A DNA stretch of 19,498 nucleotides from CAYJXJ01 sp964374095. GTDB taxonomy: Bacteria > Elusimicrobiota > Elusimicrobia > UBA1565 > UBA9628. Positions 7,026 to 15,001 of the stretch are shown here, piece after piece (within the stretch, counting starts at the first letter, position 1; each line of letters starts with the position of its first letter). The stretch is from NCBI GenBank assembly GCA_964374095.1, contig CAYJXJ010000080.1:1-19498 (forward strand), given 5' to 3'. The notes beneath the pieces are model-generated. The model was not told the DNA's origin. It did no database searches and saw only the letters and a list, made by a program, of their open reading frames with translations. Position numbers and translations under genes: made by a program.

Positions 7026-7736
7026 TCATGCGGCGGGAAACCGTCCCGACCGTAGGAATCCCCGCACCATCTTGAAGGTGTCCCGGCTGTTCATAATGAG
7101 AGTGTGGGAGTGCCGTAGGCGAACGAAGTCCGTCATGCCGGCCAGGGGCGTGATCGCGACCGGGATGACGCCGTCGTTGGGTCCGACGTGGAGCCACGGG
7201 ATGCCGCGGTCCGCCGCGATGACTCCGAACTCGACGTTGGGCGCCGGCAGTTTCGAGTAGAAATTCTCGTCGGCCAGACGCTGGCCGCTGTCGCCCGTGA
7301 AGAACCGGTAAACCGGGTTGCGGGCCAAGCGTTTGGCCAGGGGCGCCGGTGCGTTTGGCGGAGCGAGCATCACCACGCGGCCGAGTCCCGGCGGGTAGCC
7401 GGTCCGGAAGCCCTCTCGGATCACGACGTTGCCTAAGGAGTGGCCGATGAGATGGTAAGAGGTTGTTTCCTCCCGCGCGGCAATCCGCCATTTCAGGCCG
7501 GCCGCGATTTCCTCAAGGGTTTGCCGCCGCTGATTGTAAGGGTAGAGGCTGGTGCGATAGCCCGCGCGCCGCAGCCGCCATGCCAGCACCGCCAACGACA
7601 GCCGATTTCGCCCTTGACCGTGGATGAGGAACACCGTTTCGGCGTCGGGGGTCGGGAGAGCGCGCGCGGCGCCTGCCGCAGCCGTGCTCAGGGTCATGAT
7701 GCCCCATAAGGCGACGATTCGGAGGTTGACACCCAT
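7026..7736 (-). CDS. Exported lipase-like alpha/beta hydrolase
   Basis: With the ATG at 7736 the product has 236 residues. It starts with a typical signal peptide (NLRIVALWGIMTLSTAAAG, cleavage likely near ARALP). The alpha/beta-hydrolase fold is shown by the oxyanion-side motif VFLIHGQGRN near residue 35, the nucleophile elbow GHSLG with Ser100, an acidic residue in GPNDGVIPV (Asp188) and a catalytic His in RHSHTLIM (His209 or His211). Members of this small lipase/esterase group cleave ester bonds. The substrate is unknown. A GTG at 7781 would add 15 residues in front of the signal peptide and overlaps an operator-like repeat, so I prefer 7736. It lies divergent to sufB and upstream of the caspase gene, which has its own promoter. 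Confidence 0.82.
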   Translation of the reverse strand: MGVNLRIVALWGIMTLSTAAAGAARALPTPDAETVFLIHGQGRNRLSLAVLAWRLRRAGYRTSLYPYNQRRQTLEEIAAGLKWRIAAREETTSYHLIGHSLGNVVIREGFRTGYPPGLGRVVMLAPPNAPAPLAKRLARNPVYRFFTGDSGQRLADENFYSKLPAPNVEFGVIAADRGIPWLHVGPNDGVIPVAITPLAGMTDFVRLRHSHTLIMNSRDTFKMVRGFLRSGRFPAA

Positions 7737-7775
7737 GCTAATGCCATATCCATTTTCATGCCAAGAACGGTAGTT

Positions 7776-7797
7776 TGTCACTTGTTAGGATGTGACA
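7776..7797. promoter_or_regulatory. Operator-like inverted repeat
   Basis: TGTCAC (7776-7781) and GTGACA (7792-7797) are exact reverse complements separated by ten bases, in the divergent region between the lipase-like gene and sufB. The arrangement resembles a binding site for a dimeric regulator, but no regulator can be named. A tandem CCATCGA repeat follows at 7798-7811. Confidence 0.35.
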
Positions 7798-7810
7798 CCA
7801 TCGACCATCG

Positions 7811-7835
7811 ATACTTGACTATTTTGGTCAACTAT
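7811..7835 (+). promoter_or_regulatory. IscR type-1-like operator in the sufB promoter
   Basis: The 25 bases read ATACTTGACT, six bases, then GTCAACTAT. As I remember it, the IscR type-1 consensus is ATASYYGACT, RWWWY, AGTCRRSTAT. Position by position the site fits everywhere except G instead of A just before GTC (7826). It overlaps the -35 and most of the spacer of the sufB promoter, a position suited to repression. The suf operon encodes an Rrf2-family protein with three cysteines (14546-15001), which is the obvious candidate ligand. Confidence 0.75.
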
Positions 7836-7843
7836 GTTACACT
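7815..7843 (+). promoter_or_regulatory. Sigma70-like sufB promoter
   Basis: TTGACT (7815-7820) and TACACT (7838-7843) are separated by 17 bases in the most AT-rich stretch of the window. The expected transcription start near 7850 gives a leader of about 25 bases. That leader is dominated by ten consecutive A (7861-7870) and has no Shine-Dalgarno before the ATG at 7875. Confidence 0.65.
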
Positions 7844-7874
7844 ATTGCTTAAGTCATTGTAAAAAAAAAATAAA

Positions 7875-10391
7875 ATGCCAGATTCCTCCGAAACGCTTGC
7901 GGCGCTGACGTCGAAAGATTACGAATATGGCTTCATTTCCAACATCGATGCCGACCAGGCGCCGCCGGGCCTCAACGAAGATATCGTCCGGCTAATATCC
8001 AACAAGAAGGGCGAACCGGACTTTATGCTCCAATGGCGGTTAAAGGCTTACCGCCATTGGCTGTCCATGAAGGAGCCGTCCTGGCAGAACGTGACGTATC
8101 CACCGATCGATTACCAGAAGATGATCTACTACTCGGCGCCCAAGCCCAAGAAGCAGCTCGGGAGCATGGACGAGGTGGATCCCGAGGTGCGCGCCACTTT
8201 CGAGAAGCTCGGCATCCCCCTGGACGAGCAGAAAATCCTTTCGGGGGTTGCCGTGGACGCGGTCTTTGACAGCGTCTCGGTGGCCACGACCTTCAAAAAG
8301 ACCTTGGCCGAGGCGGGGGTGATCTTCGGCCCCTTCTCCGAGGCGGTCCGGGAGCACCCGGCTCTCGTGGAGAAGTACCTGGGCAGCGTCGTCCCCTACA
8401 CCGACAACTACTTCGCGACCTTGAACTCCGCGGTCTTCTCCGACGGCTCCTTCTGCTACATTCCCAAAGGCGTGCGCTGCCCCATGGAGCTCTCGACCTA
8501 TTTCCGCATCAACGCCCAGAACACCGGCCAATTCGAGCGCACCCTCATCATCGCCGATGAAGGCGCGTATGTCAGCTACTTGGAGGGGTGTCTCCCCTCT
8601 TGGGAGGAAGTAAGCTGCGGGGATCGCCTCAAGCCCATCCGCGAGGTGGCTCTGCACGACGTGGTTCTCGATGGAAATGGCCGGGAGGCTGATGTCGCCG
8701 GAATCATGCGGCGCGGCTACCGTGGCGAGCTCGTCGAAATCATACCGCGCAGCCCCGGCAATCGCTTCCATCTGACGCCGGAGCACCCCGTGCTGGCCAT
8801 CTCGCGCGAGCGGGTGCGCGGCTCCCCGCGTCCGGCGGGCCGTTGGGCGGACCTTGATGCGAAGCGTCTGGCCGCCGCCGAGCCCGAGTATGTTCCGGCC
8901 GGGGAGCTTAAGCCCGGCGACCTCCTGGTTTTTCCCATCAACAAGACCCAACGCGACGACCCCGGCCTCACCGACGACTTCCTGCGACTGCTCGGCTACT
9001 ATGTGGCCGAGGGTTGCGCGACCCGTTTCAACGGCTACAATGCGGTGGAGTTATCGCTGGGTTCCCACGAAGGCGAGCTGATCCGGGATGTCGCCGAACT
9101 CATCGAGAGAGTCACGGGCAAGCGTCCGTCGATCACCTACGACCGGAAGCGTCACGGCGCCTACGTGGTCGTCTACTCGGACGATCTGTGGGCGCGGCTG
9201 GTCCAGCACGGCGGCAAGTACGCCCTCGGCAAGCAATTCAGCAAGGCCGTGATGGACCTGCCTCCGGCCCGGCAGAGGCTCTGCCTGGATTCCTACTACC
9301 GGGGCGACGGGAGCCGCAGTCGGGAGGGGCGCCTGGTGCGGGTCCGGGCCGCCACCGTGTCCCGGGAGCTGGCGTTCCAGGTACAGGAGCTATGGTCGCG
9401 ACAGGGCATCTTCGCTTTCATCAACGTGCGGGAGGCTTTCGATGAGCGCATGAAGGACGGCCGCATCATCCGACACAAGCGCCGCTACGTCCTCTTCCAC
9501 GCCGAGAACGCGCGAGGGCGCCGGGCCATCAGGCGGGACGGCTATTTCCTCATTCCCGTGCGGCGGGTCCTGCGCAAGCCTCATGAAGGCTACGTCTACA
9601 ACTTCGAGACCGGGACCGATCCTCACTCCTATCTGGTGAAGGGTTTCGCGGTGCACAATTGCACCGCCCCGATGCGCGACGAGAACCAGCTCCACGCCGC
9701 GGTGGTCGAGCTCGTGGCCCTCGACAACGCCCAGATCAAGTACTCGACGATCCAGAACTGGTACCCGGGGGACAAGGAAGGCCGCGGGGGGATCTTCAAT
9801 TTCGTGACCAAGCGCGGCAAGTGCAAAGGCGTCAACTCCAAGATCTCCTGGACCCAGGTCGAGACCGGCTCGGCCATCACCTGGAAATACCCCTCCTGCA
9901 TCCTTCTCGGCGACAACTCGGTGGGGGAGTTCTATTCGGTCGCGCTCACCAATAACCGCCAGCAGGCCGACACCGGGACCAAGATGATCCACCTGGGGCG
10001 AAACACCCGCAGCACCATCATCTCCAAGGGCATATCCGCCGGACGCGGGCAGAACACCTACCGGGGGCTGGTGCGCATCGCCGAGTCGGCCGCCGGCAGC
10101 CGCAACTACTCCCAGTGCGACTCGCTCTTGATGGGGGACCTCTGCGGGGCCCACACCTTCCCCACCCTCGAGGTCAACAACACCTCCTCCCAGGTCGAGC
10201 ATGAAGCGACGACCTCCAAGATCGGCGAGGACCAGCTCTACTACTGCCGCCAGCGGGGACTCTCCGCCGAGGATGCCGTGGGCCTCATCGTCAACGGCTT
10301 CTGCAAGGAGGTCTTCAAGGAGCTGCCGATCGAATTCGCGGTGGAAGCCCACAAGCTCTTGAGCCTCAGCCTCGAAGGGGCCGTTGGATAA
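7875..10391 (+). CDS. sufB: SufB Fe-S scaffold precursor with in-frame intein
   Basis: The 838-residue precursor is SufB (residues 1-238 and 596-838, 481 residues after splicing, normal for the family) interrupted by a 357-residue intein. SufB with SufC and SufD builds [4Fe-4S] clusters on a cytoplasmic scaffold. Diagnostic segments are YEYGFISNIDADQAPPGLNE near the start, SFCYIPKGVRCPMELSTYFR, and YLEG joined to CTAPMRDENQLHAAVVEL. IKYSTIQNWYPGDKEGRGGI and, near the end, EHEATTSKIGEDQLYYCRQRGL and NGFCKEVFKELP complete the set. The Cys after the insertion is, by my recollection of E. coli SufB, the sulfur-accepting Cys254 position. The start has no Shine-Dalgarno but is preceded by an A-rich leader. 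It is the first gene of the suf operon, with sufC 14 bases downstream. Confidence 0.97.
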   Translation: MPDSSETLAALTSKDYEYGFISNIDADQAPPGLNEDIVRLISNKKGEPDFMLQWRLKAYRHWLSMKEPSWQNVTYPPIDYQKMIYYSAPKPKKQLGSMDEVDPEVRATFEKLGIPLDEQKILSGVAVDAVFDSVSVATTFKKTLAEAGVIFGPFSEAVREHPALVEKYLGSVVPYTDNYFATLNSAVFSDGSFCYIPKGVRCPMELSTYFRINAQNTGQFERTLIIADEGAYVSYLEGCLPSWEEVSCGDRLKPIREVALHDVVLDGNGREADVAGIMRRGYRGELVEIIPRSPGNRFHLTPEHPVLAISRERVRGSPRPAGRWADLDAKRLAAAEPEYVPAGELKPGDLLVFPINKTQRDDPGLTDDFLRLLGYYVAEGCATRFNGYNAVELSLGSHEGELIRDVAELIERVTGKRPSITYDRKRHGAYVVVYSDDLWARLVQHGGKYALGKQFSKAVMDLPPARQRLCLDSYYRGDGSRSREGRLVRVRAATVSRELAFQVQELWSRQGIFAFINVREAFDERMKDGRIIRHKRRYVLFHAENARGRRAIRRDGYFLIPVRRVLRKPHEGYVYNFETGTDPHSYLVKGFAVHNCTAPMRDENQLHAAVVELVALDNAQIKYSTIQNWYPGDKEGRGGIFNFVTKRGKCKGVNSKISWTQVETGSAITWKYPSCILLGDNSVGEFYSVALTNNRQQADTGTKMIHLGRNTRSTIISKGISAGRGQNTYRGLVRIAESAAGSRNYSQCDSLLMGDLCGAHTFPTLEVNNTSSQVEHEATTSKIGEDQLYYCRQRGLSAEDAVGLIVNGFCKEVFKELPIEFAVEAHKLLSLSLEGAVG
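8589..9659 (+). mobile_element. LAGLIDADG homing-endonuclease intein in SufB
   Basis: The intein has 357 residues, begins with Cys1 (CLPSWEEV) and ends FAVHN (His356, Asn357), followed by Cys as the +1 residue. Splicing block B is LTPEHPV (Thr63, His66), and block F is GYVYNFETGTDPHSYLV. Between the halves lie the two LAGLIDADG-type motifs LLGYYVAEG (134-142) and LDSYYRGDG (233-241), each with its acidic residue (Glu141, Asp240). All residues expected for Cys-type protein splicing and for DNA cleavage are thus present. The insertion point YLEG / CTAP is, as I recall, the same as that of the Mycobacterium tuberculosis SufB (Pps1) intein. Homing endonucleases of this kind cut intein-less alleles and spread by gene conversion. 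Confidence 0.95.
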
Positions 10392-10405
10392 CAGCGGAGA
10401 ACGGA

Positions 10406-11167
<762 letters not shown>

Positions 11168-11180
11168 CCGAAGGAAAACC

Positions 11181-12506
11181 ATGATCCCGGTCCATCCCAC
11201 TCCGGCCCAGGCCTGCGCGGAGGACTTCGAGCGCCTGGAGCGCGGCCTCCCGGGGGCCGGTCTGCCGTGGCTGGCGCGCCTGCGCCGCGAGGCGGTCTCG
11301 GGTTTCGCCGAGCTCGGCTTTCCGGCGGGCTCGGAGGAGGTCTGGCGGCTGACCCCGATTTCACGGTTGACCGAGACGCGCTTTGAGCGCGCCGCGGCGG
11401 GGGGGAGCGAAGCCATGCGGCGTCTCCCGGCCCTGTCCCTGCGCCCCGGCTCGCCGCTGCGGCTGACCTTCCTCAACGGCCGGTGGCTCCAGGAGTGGTC
11501 GGGTTGCCCCGGCCTGCCCGCGGGCGTGACGGCGGGACCTTTATCCCGATTGTTGGAGGAAGAGCCGCGGGCCGTCGAGGCCTACCTCGGTCCGGCGCCG
11601 GGCCTCGACTCCTTCGGGCTGTTGAACGCGGCGCTTTTCGAGGACGGCGCTCTCATCGCGGTCCCCCGCGGGGTTTCGGTCGAGGAGCCCATCCATCTCC
11701 TTTTCGCGTCCGCTCCCGGGGCCCGCCCGGCGGCGACCCATCCGGTGGTCGTGATCGCGGCCGCCGAGGGCGCGCGGGTGAGCGTGATCGAGGAGCACCT
11801 GGGTGAACCCGGGACCTATTGGACCAATTCCAACACCCGCTTGGCCGCGGGTCCCGGGGCTTCCATCGACTACACCCGCATCGTACGCGAGGGCGACGGC
11901 GGGCTGCATCTCGCCGGTGTCCGGGCGCGGCTGGGGCGCGACGCGCGGCTGGCCTCCCACACCGTCGTCCTGGGCGGGGCTTTGACCCGGCACGCCATGG
12001 ACGTGCTCCTGGAGGACGAGGGGGCCGAGGCGACCTTGAACGGCCTGACCCTGCTCTCGGGCCGGGAACACGGCGAGCACCGGACTTTGGTGGATCACAT
12101 CCGCCCGCATGGTTCGAGCCGCGTACTCTATAAAAGCGTCCTCGACGGCCCCTCGCGCGCGGTCTTCAATGGGACCGTCGTCGTGCGTCCCAACGCCCAG
12201 AAGACGGCGGCCCACGTCTACAACAGAAATCTCCTGCTTTCCGAGGAGGGCCTGGCGCACACCAAGCCCGAATTCAAGATCTACGCCAACGACCTCGTCG
12301 CCAAGCATGGCGCCACGGTCGGGCAGATTTCCCCGGAGGCCCTGTTTTACCTGCGTACGCGCGGGCTGTCCCCGGAGGCGGCCCGGCGGCTGCTGGTCGA
12401 AGCCTTCGCGCAGGAGATGATCGAGCGGGTCCCCGTGGCGGATTTGCGCGAGGCCTTGGCGGGGGAGATCCGGGCCCGGTTTCTGGCGGGGGCGCGGCAT
12501 GCTTGA
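11181..12506 (+). CDS. sufD: SufD Fe-S assembly scaffold subunit
   Basis: The 441-residue protein is the paralogue of SufB that pairs with it and with SufC. The most diagnostic part is the C-terminal beta-helix end: VVRPNAQKTAAHVYNRNLLL, then LAHTKPEFKIYANDLVAKHG, ATVGQISPEALFYLRTRGL and a helical end. The conserved His of KHGATVG is present. The Cys often found just before it is Ala here. The N-terminal helical region has GFPAGSEEVWRLTPIS in place of the common PTRRDEDWKYT. I chose ATG 11181, preceded by AAGGA and 13 bases after the sufC frame ends. An in-frame ATG at 11106 lies inside sufC and would add a sequence that is unlike SufD. The last eight bases overlap sufS. Confidence 0.94.
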   Translation: MIPVHPTPAQACAEDFERLERGLPGAGLPWLARLRREAVSGFAELGFPAGSEEVWRLTPISRLTETRFERAAAGGSEAMRRLPALSLRPGSPLRLTFLNGRWLQEWSGCPGLPAGVTAGPLSRLLEEEPRAVEAYLGPAPGLDSFGLLNAALFEDGALIAVPRGVSVEEPIHLLFASAPGARPAATHPVVVIAAAEGARVSVIEEHLGEPGTYWTNSNTRLAAGPGASIDYTRIVREGDGGLHLAGVRARLGRDARLASHTVVLGGALTRHAMDVLLEDEGAEATLNGLTLLSGREHGEHRTLVDHIRPHGSSRVLYKSVLDGPSRAVFNGTVVVRPNAQKTAAHVYNRNLLLSEEGLAHTKPEFKIYANDLVAKHGATVGQISPEALFYLRTRGLSPEAARRLLVEAFAQEMIERVPVADLREALAGEIRARFLAGARHA

Positions 12507-13755
12507 CGCCGCGCGGCTGCGCCGGGACTTCCCCATTCTCAAACGGCTGGTGCGCGGCAAGCCCCTGGCTTATCTCGACAACGCCGCGACCACGCAGAAG
12601 CCCCGGCAGGTACTCTCGGCATTGGTTTCGTTCTACGAAAACCATAACGCCAACGTGCACCGCGGGGTGCATACTCTCTCCGATGAAGCGACCAGCCGCG
12701 TTGAGGAGTCCCGCGCCAAGGTCGCGAGCTTCCTCAACGCCCCCCAGCCCGAGTCCGTGGTGTTTACCAGAAATGCCACCGAGTCCATCAATCTGGTCGC
12801 CCACTCCTGGGGCCGGAAGTTCCTCAAGCCCGGTGAAGAAATCCTTTTGACCGAGCTGGAGCATCATTCCAATCTGGTCCCTTGGCAAATGCTCGCCCAA
12901 GAGAAGGGGTTGCGGCTGCGGTTTATCCCGATCCTTACGGACGGCACCCTGGATCTGGACGCGATACCCAAGGTTCTTACCCCTAAGACTCGCCTTGTCG
13001 CCTTCACGGCGGCTTCCAACGCGCTCGGGACGCTCACTCCGGTGCGGCGGCTGGTCGACTTGGCTCATTCGGTCGGCGCCAAGACCTTGGTGGACGCCTC
13101 GCAATGGACCCCGCATTTCCCGACCGACCTCACGGCATGGGACTGCGATTTCCTGGCCTTCTCGGCGCATAAGATGCTCGGGCCGACCGGCGTCGGCATT
13201 CTGTGGGGCCGGCCCGAGCTGCTGGAATCGATGGACCCGTTCCTGGGCGGGGGCGACATGATCCGCCAGGTTTTCCTGGAGCGGTCCACCTACGCCGACC
13301 TCCCGAACCGGTTCGAGGCCGGGACTCCCAATATCGCCGACGCCGCGGCTTTCGGCGCGGCCCTGGACTATTTAAAGGCGGTGGGTTTCGAAGCCCTGCG
13401 CGAGCACGAGCAGGCCTTGACTCGCAAGGCCCTCGAGCTCCTCGGCCAGGACGAGAGATTCGAGGTCTACGGCCCGCGCGACCCCGCCCAACGCGGGGGC
13501 ATCGTGTCCTTCAACCTCAAGGGCATCCATGCCCACGACATCGGCACCGCCCTCGACCTGGAGGGCGTGGCGGTCCGCGCCGGCCACCATTGCTGCCAGC
13601 CCCTCATGCTCAAGCTCGGGGTGCCGGGAACCGCGCGGGCGAGCTTCTACCTCTACAACACCCTCGCGGAGGTCGAGACCATGGGCCAGGTCCTGCGGAA
13701 GGCCGCGGATTTCTTCCTCAAACCCAAACCCGCCGGGGCGGGGGGGAGGCGCTAG
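12499..13755 (+). CDS. sufS: SufS-type cysteine desulfurase
   Basis: The 418-residue enzyme is a class V aminotransferase-fold, PLP-dependent cysteine desulfurase. It converts cysteine to alanine and keeps the sulfur as a persulfide for transfer to SufU and the SufBCD scaffold. Visible motifs are YLDNAATTQKP near residue 25, ELEHHSNLVPWQ near 119, the PLP lysine Lys225 in FSAHKMLGPTG, RFEAGTPNIADA near 271 and the active-site loop RAGHHCCQPLM with catalytic Cys365. The loop usually reads HHCAQP, so Cys366 is an extra cysteine next to the catalytic one. The segment VDASQWTPHFPTD replaces the more common VDGAQ-type sequence. It overlaps sufD by eight bases and is followed after two bases by sufU, indicating coupled translation. 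Confidence 0.96.
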   Translation: MLDAARLRRDFPILKRLVRGKPLAYLDNAATTQKPRQVLSALVSFYENHNANVHRGVHTLSDEATSRVEESRAKVASFLNAPQPESVVFTRNATESINLVAHSWGRKFLKPGEEILLTELEHHSNLVPWQMLAQEKGLRLRFIPILTDGTLDLDAIPKVLTPKTRLVAFTAASNALGTLTPVRRLVDLAHSVGAKTLVDASQWTPHFPTDLTAWDCDFLAFSAHKMLGPTGVGILWGRPELLESMDPFLGGGDMIRQVFLERSTYADLPNRFEAGTPNIADAAAFGAALDYLKAVGFEALREHEQALTRKALELLGQDERFEVYGPRDPAQRGGIVSFNLKGIHAHDIGTALDLEGVAVRAGHHCCQPLMLKLGVPGTARASFYLYNTLAEVETMGQVLRKAADFFLKPKPAGAGGRR

Positions 13756-13757
13756 CC

Positions 13758-14222
13758 ATGGCCGAGGGCGACTCCGAGCTCCAAGAGCTTTACCGCGACG
13801 TCCTGCTCGATTATTTCCGCAGCGGGGCGCACAAGGGCCGCATCGACGACGCCGATCTGCGCTCCCATGGGATCAACCCGGTCTGCGGGGATGAGATCGA
13901 GCTCTCCCTCGCCTTGAAGGGCGAGCTGATCGGGAGCATCCGCTTCTCCGGACACGGGTGCGTGATCAGCCAGGCCTCGGCCGCGCTGATGGCGGAAGCG
14001 GTGGAGGGGCGTTCGCTCCCGGAGGCCCAGCGCCTCGCGGCGCGCTTCAAGGACATGATGGTCGCGGGCAAGCCCGCCTCCAGCCTGCCGCCGGAGCTTG
14101 AGACCGCGGGCGTGCTCGCAAGCGTGCGGCGCTTCCCGGTGCGCGTCAAATGCGCGACCCTGAGCTGGAACACGCTCCTCCAGGGGCTGGCCTCCCGCGC
14201 GCCCATGGAGAAGAGCTCATGA
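13758..14222 (+). CDS. sufU: SufU-type sulfur acceptor / IscU-like protein
   Basis: The 154-residue protein belongs to the IscU/SufU fold. The first segment LQELYRDVLLDYFRSGAHKG is followed by NPVCGDEIELSL with Cys43 and Asp45. FSGHGCVISQASAALM with Cys68 and, near the end, RVKCATLSWNTLL with Cys132 complete the set of ligands. The roughly 18-20 residue insertion typical of SufU lies between the second and third Cys (EGRSLPEAQRLAARFKDMM region). SufU is a zinc protein that accepts sulfur from SufS and passes it to SufB. Its presence directly after sufS, and the lack of sufE, agrees with this. The ATG at 13758 follows the sufS stop by two bases, and the end overlaps the next gene by four bases (ATGA). 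Confidence 0.93.
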   Translation: MAEGDSELQELYRDVLLDYFRSGAHKGRIDDADLRSHGINPVCGDEIELSLALKGELIGSIRFSGHGCVISQASAALMAEAVEGRSLPEAQRLAARFKDMMVAGKPASSLPPELETAGVLASVRRFPVRVKCATLSWNTLLQGLASRAPMEKSS

Positions 14223-14542
14223 CCGAAGTTTCCTTCAAGCAGATCGGCGCGGCCCTGCAGCCGGTCTTTGACCCGGAGATCCGCATCAGCATCGTGGACC
14301 TGGGCTTGGTCTACGGCGCCCGCGTCGAAGACGAGGCCTCGGGCGGCAAGGCCGTCAAGCTCATCATGAGCTTGACCTCCCCCGCCTGCCCGTACGGCCC
14401 CATGCTCCTGGCCTCCGTGCACACGGCCCTTGCCAAGATCCCCGGCGTAAAAGACGTGGACATCGACCTGACCTTCGTCCCGAGCTGGGACCCCCGCGCC
14501 ATGGCGTCCGAGGACGCCAAGGAACAGCTCGGCCTCTTCTAA
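14219..14542 (+). CDS. sufT: SufT-like DUF59 (MIP18 family) protein
   Basis: This 107-residue protein is a single DUF59/MIP18 domain. It has the typical start with a helix and the DPEI motif (FDPEIRISIVDLGLVYG, residues 17-33), a beta strand VKLIMSLTSPACPYG with the conserved Cys57, a helix, and KDVDIDLTFVPSWDP with the characteristic Trp90. Proteins of this family assist maturation of Fe-S proteins. In suf operons the gene is called sufT. The ATG overlaps the sufU stop, and the rrf2 gene follows after three bases, so it is firmly part of the operon. It ends soon after the domain (EQLGLF) with no extra region. The role in cluster transfer is known for relatives and inferred here. Confidence 0.9.
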   Translation: MTEVSFKQIGAALQPVFDPEIRISIVDLGLVYGARVEDEASGGKAVKLIMSLTSPACPYGPMLLASVHTALAKIPGVKDVDIDLTFVPSWDPRAMASEDAKEQLGLF

Positions 14543-14545
14543 ACC

Positions 14546-15001
14546 ATGAGGATCTCAAGCTCGACCGAGTACTCGACGCGCCTGATGGTGGCGCTGGCCC
14601 GGCGCCACGGCCAGGCGGCCGTCTCGGCCGATAGCCTTTCGGAGTCCGAGAACGTCCCCGAGGACTACGTCAAGACCCTGCTGTGGCGGCTCAAAGCGGC
14701 GGGCCTCGTGCGGAGCTTTCGCGGCACCTCCGGCGGCTACGCCCTCGCCAAACCCCCCGCGGAGATCACGCTCGGCCTCATCGTGCGCGCGGCCCAGGGC
14801 GAGATCTTCGAGAGCGTCTGCGGCCGTTACGAGGGGGGAGACAAGGACTGCCGCCATCAGAGCCGCTGCGGCATTTCCCCGGTCTGGAAGCGCCTGGGGG
14901 AGATGGTCGAGTCCTACTTCGACTCGGTCCGGCTGGCCGACCTGCTTGAGCCCGATGCCTGCCCCGTGGCCGTCCTCCGGGCTCCGGACGCGCGGCCCTG
15001 A
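14546..15001 (+). CDS. Rrf2-family Fe-S sensing repressor (IscR-like)
   Basis: The 151-residue protein has the Rrf2 winged-helix domain: MRISSSTEYSTRLMVALARR, a recognition-helix region ENVPEDYVKTLLWRLKAAGL and the wing RSFRGTSGGYALAKPP. A helix follows, and then a Cys-rich segment, VCGRYEGGDKDC then RHQSRC. The cysteines are Cys92, Cys102 and Cys108. In IscR the ligands are at 92, 98 and 104 as I recall, so four residues are inserted between the first two. A [2Fe-2S] or similar cluster could be held here. Proteins of this type repress isc/suf genes when clusters are plentiful. The gene sits at the end of the operon it probably controls through the site at 7811-7835. Its stop codon overlaps the CTG start of the PHP gene. 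Confidence 0.92.
   Translation: MRISSSTEYSTRLMVALARRHGQAAVSADSLSESENVPEDYVKTLLWRLKAAGLVRSFRGTSGGYALAKPPAEITLGLIVRAAQGEIFESVCGRYEGGDKDCRHQSRCGISPVWKRLGEMVESYFDSVRLADLLEPDACPVAVLRAPDARP

Noticed and set aside
7737..7781. GTG start at 7781 for the lipase-like protein
   Set aside because: It would put 15 polar residues in front of a good signal peptide, and it overlaps an operator-like inverted repeat.
8589..9659. Insertion in sufB as a group I or II intron
   Set aside because: The reading frame stays open through the whole insertion and has Cys1, block B, block F and His-Asn/Cys splice residues, so it acts at protein level.
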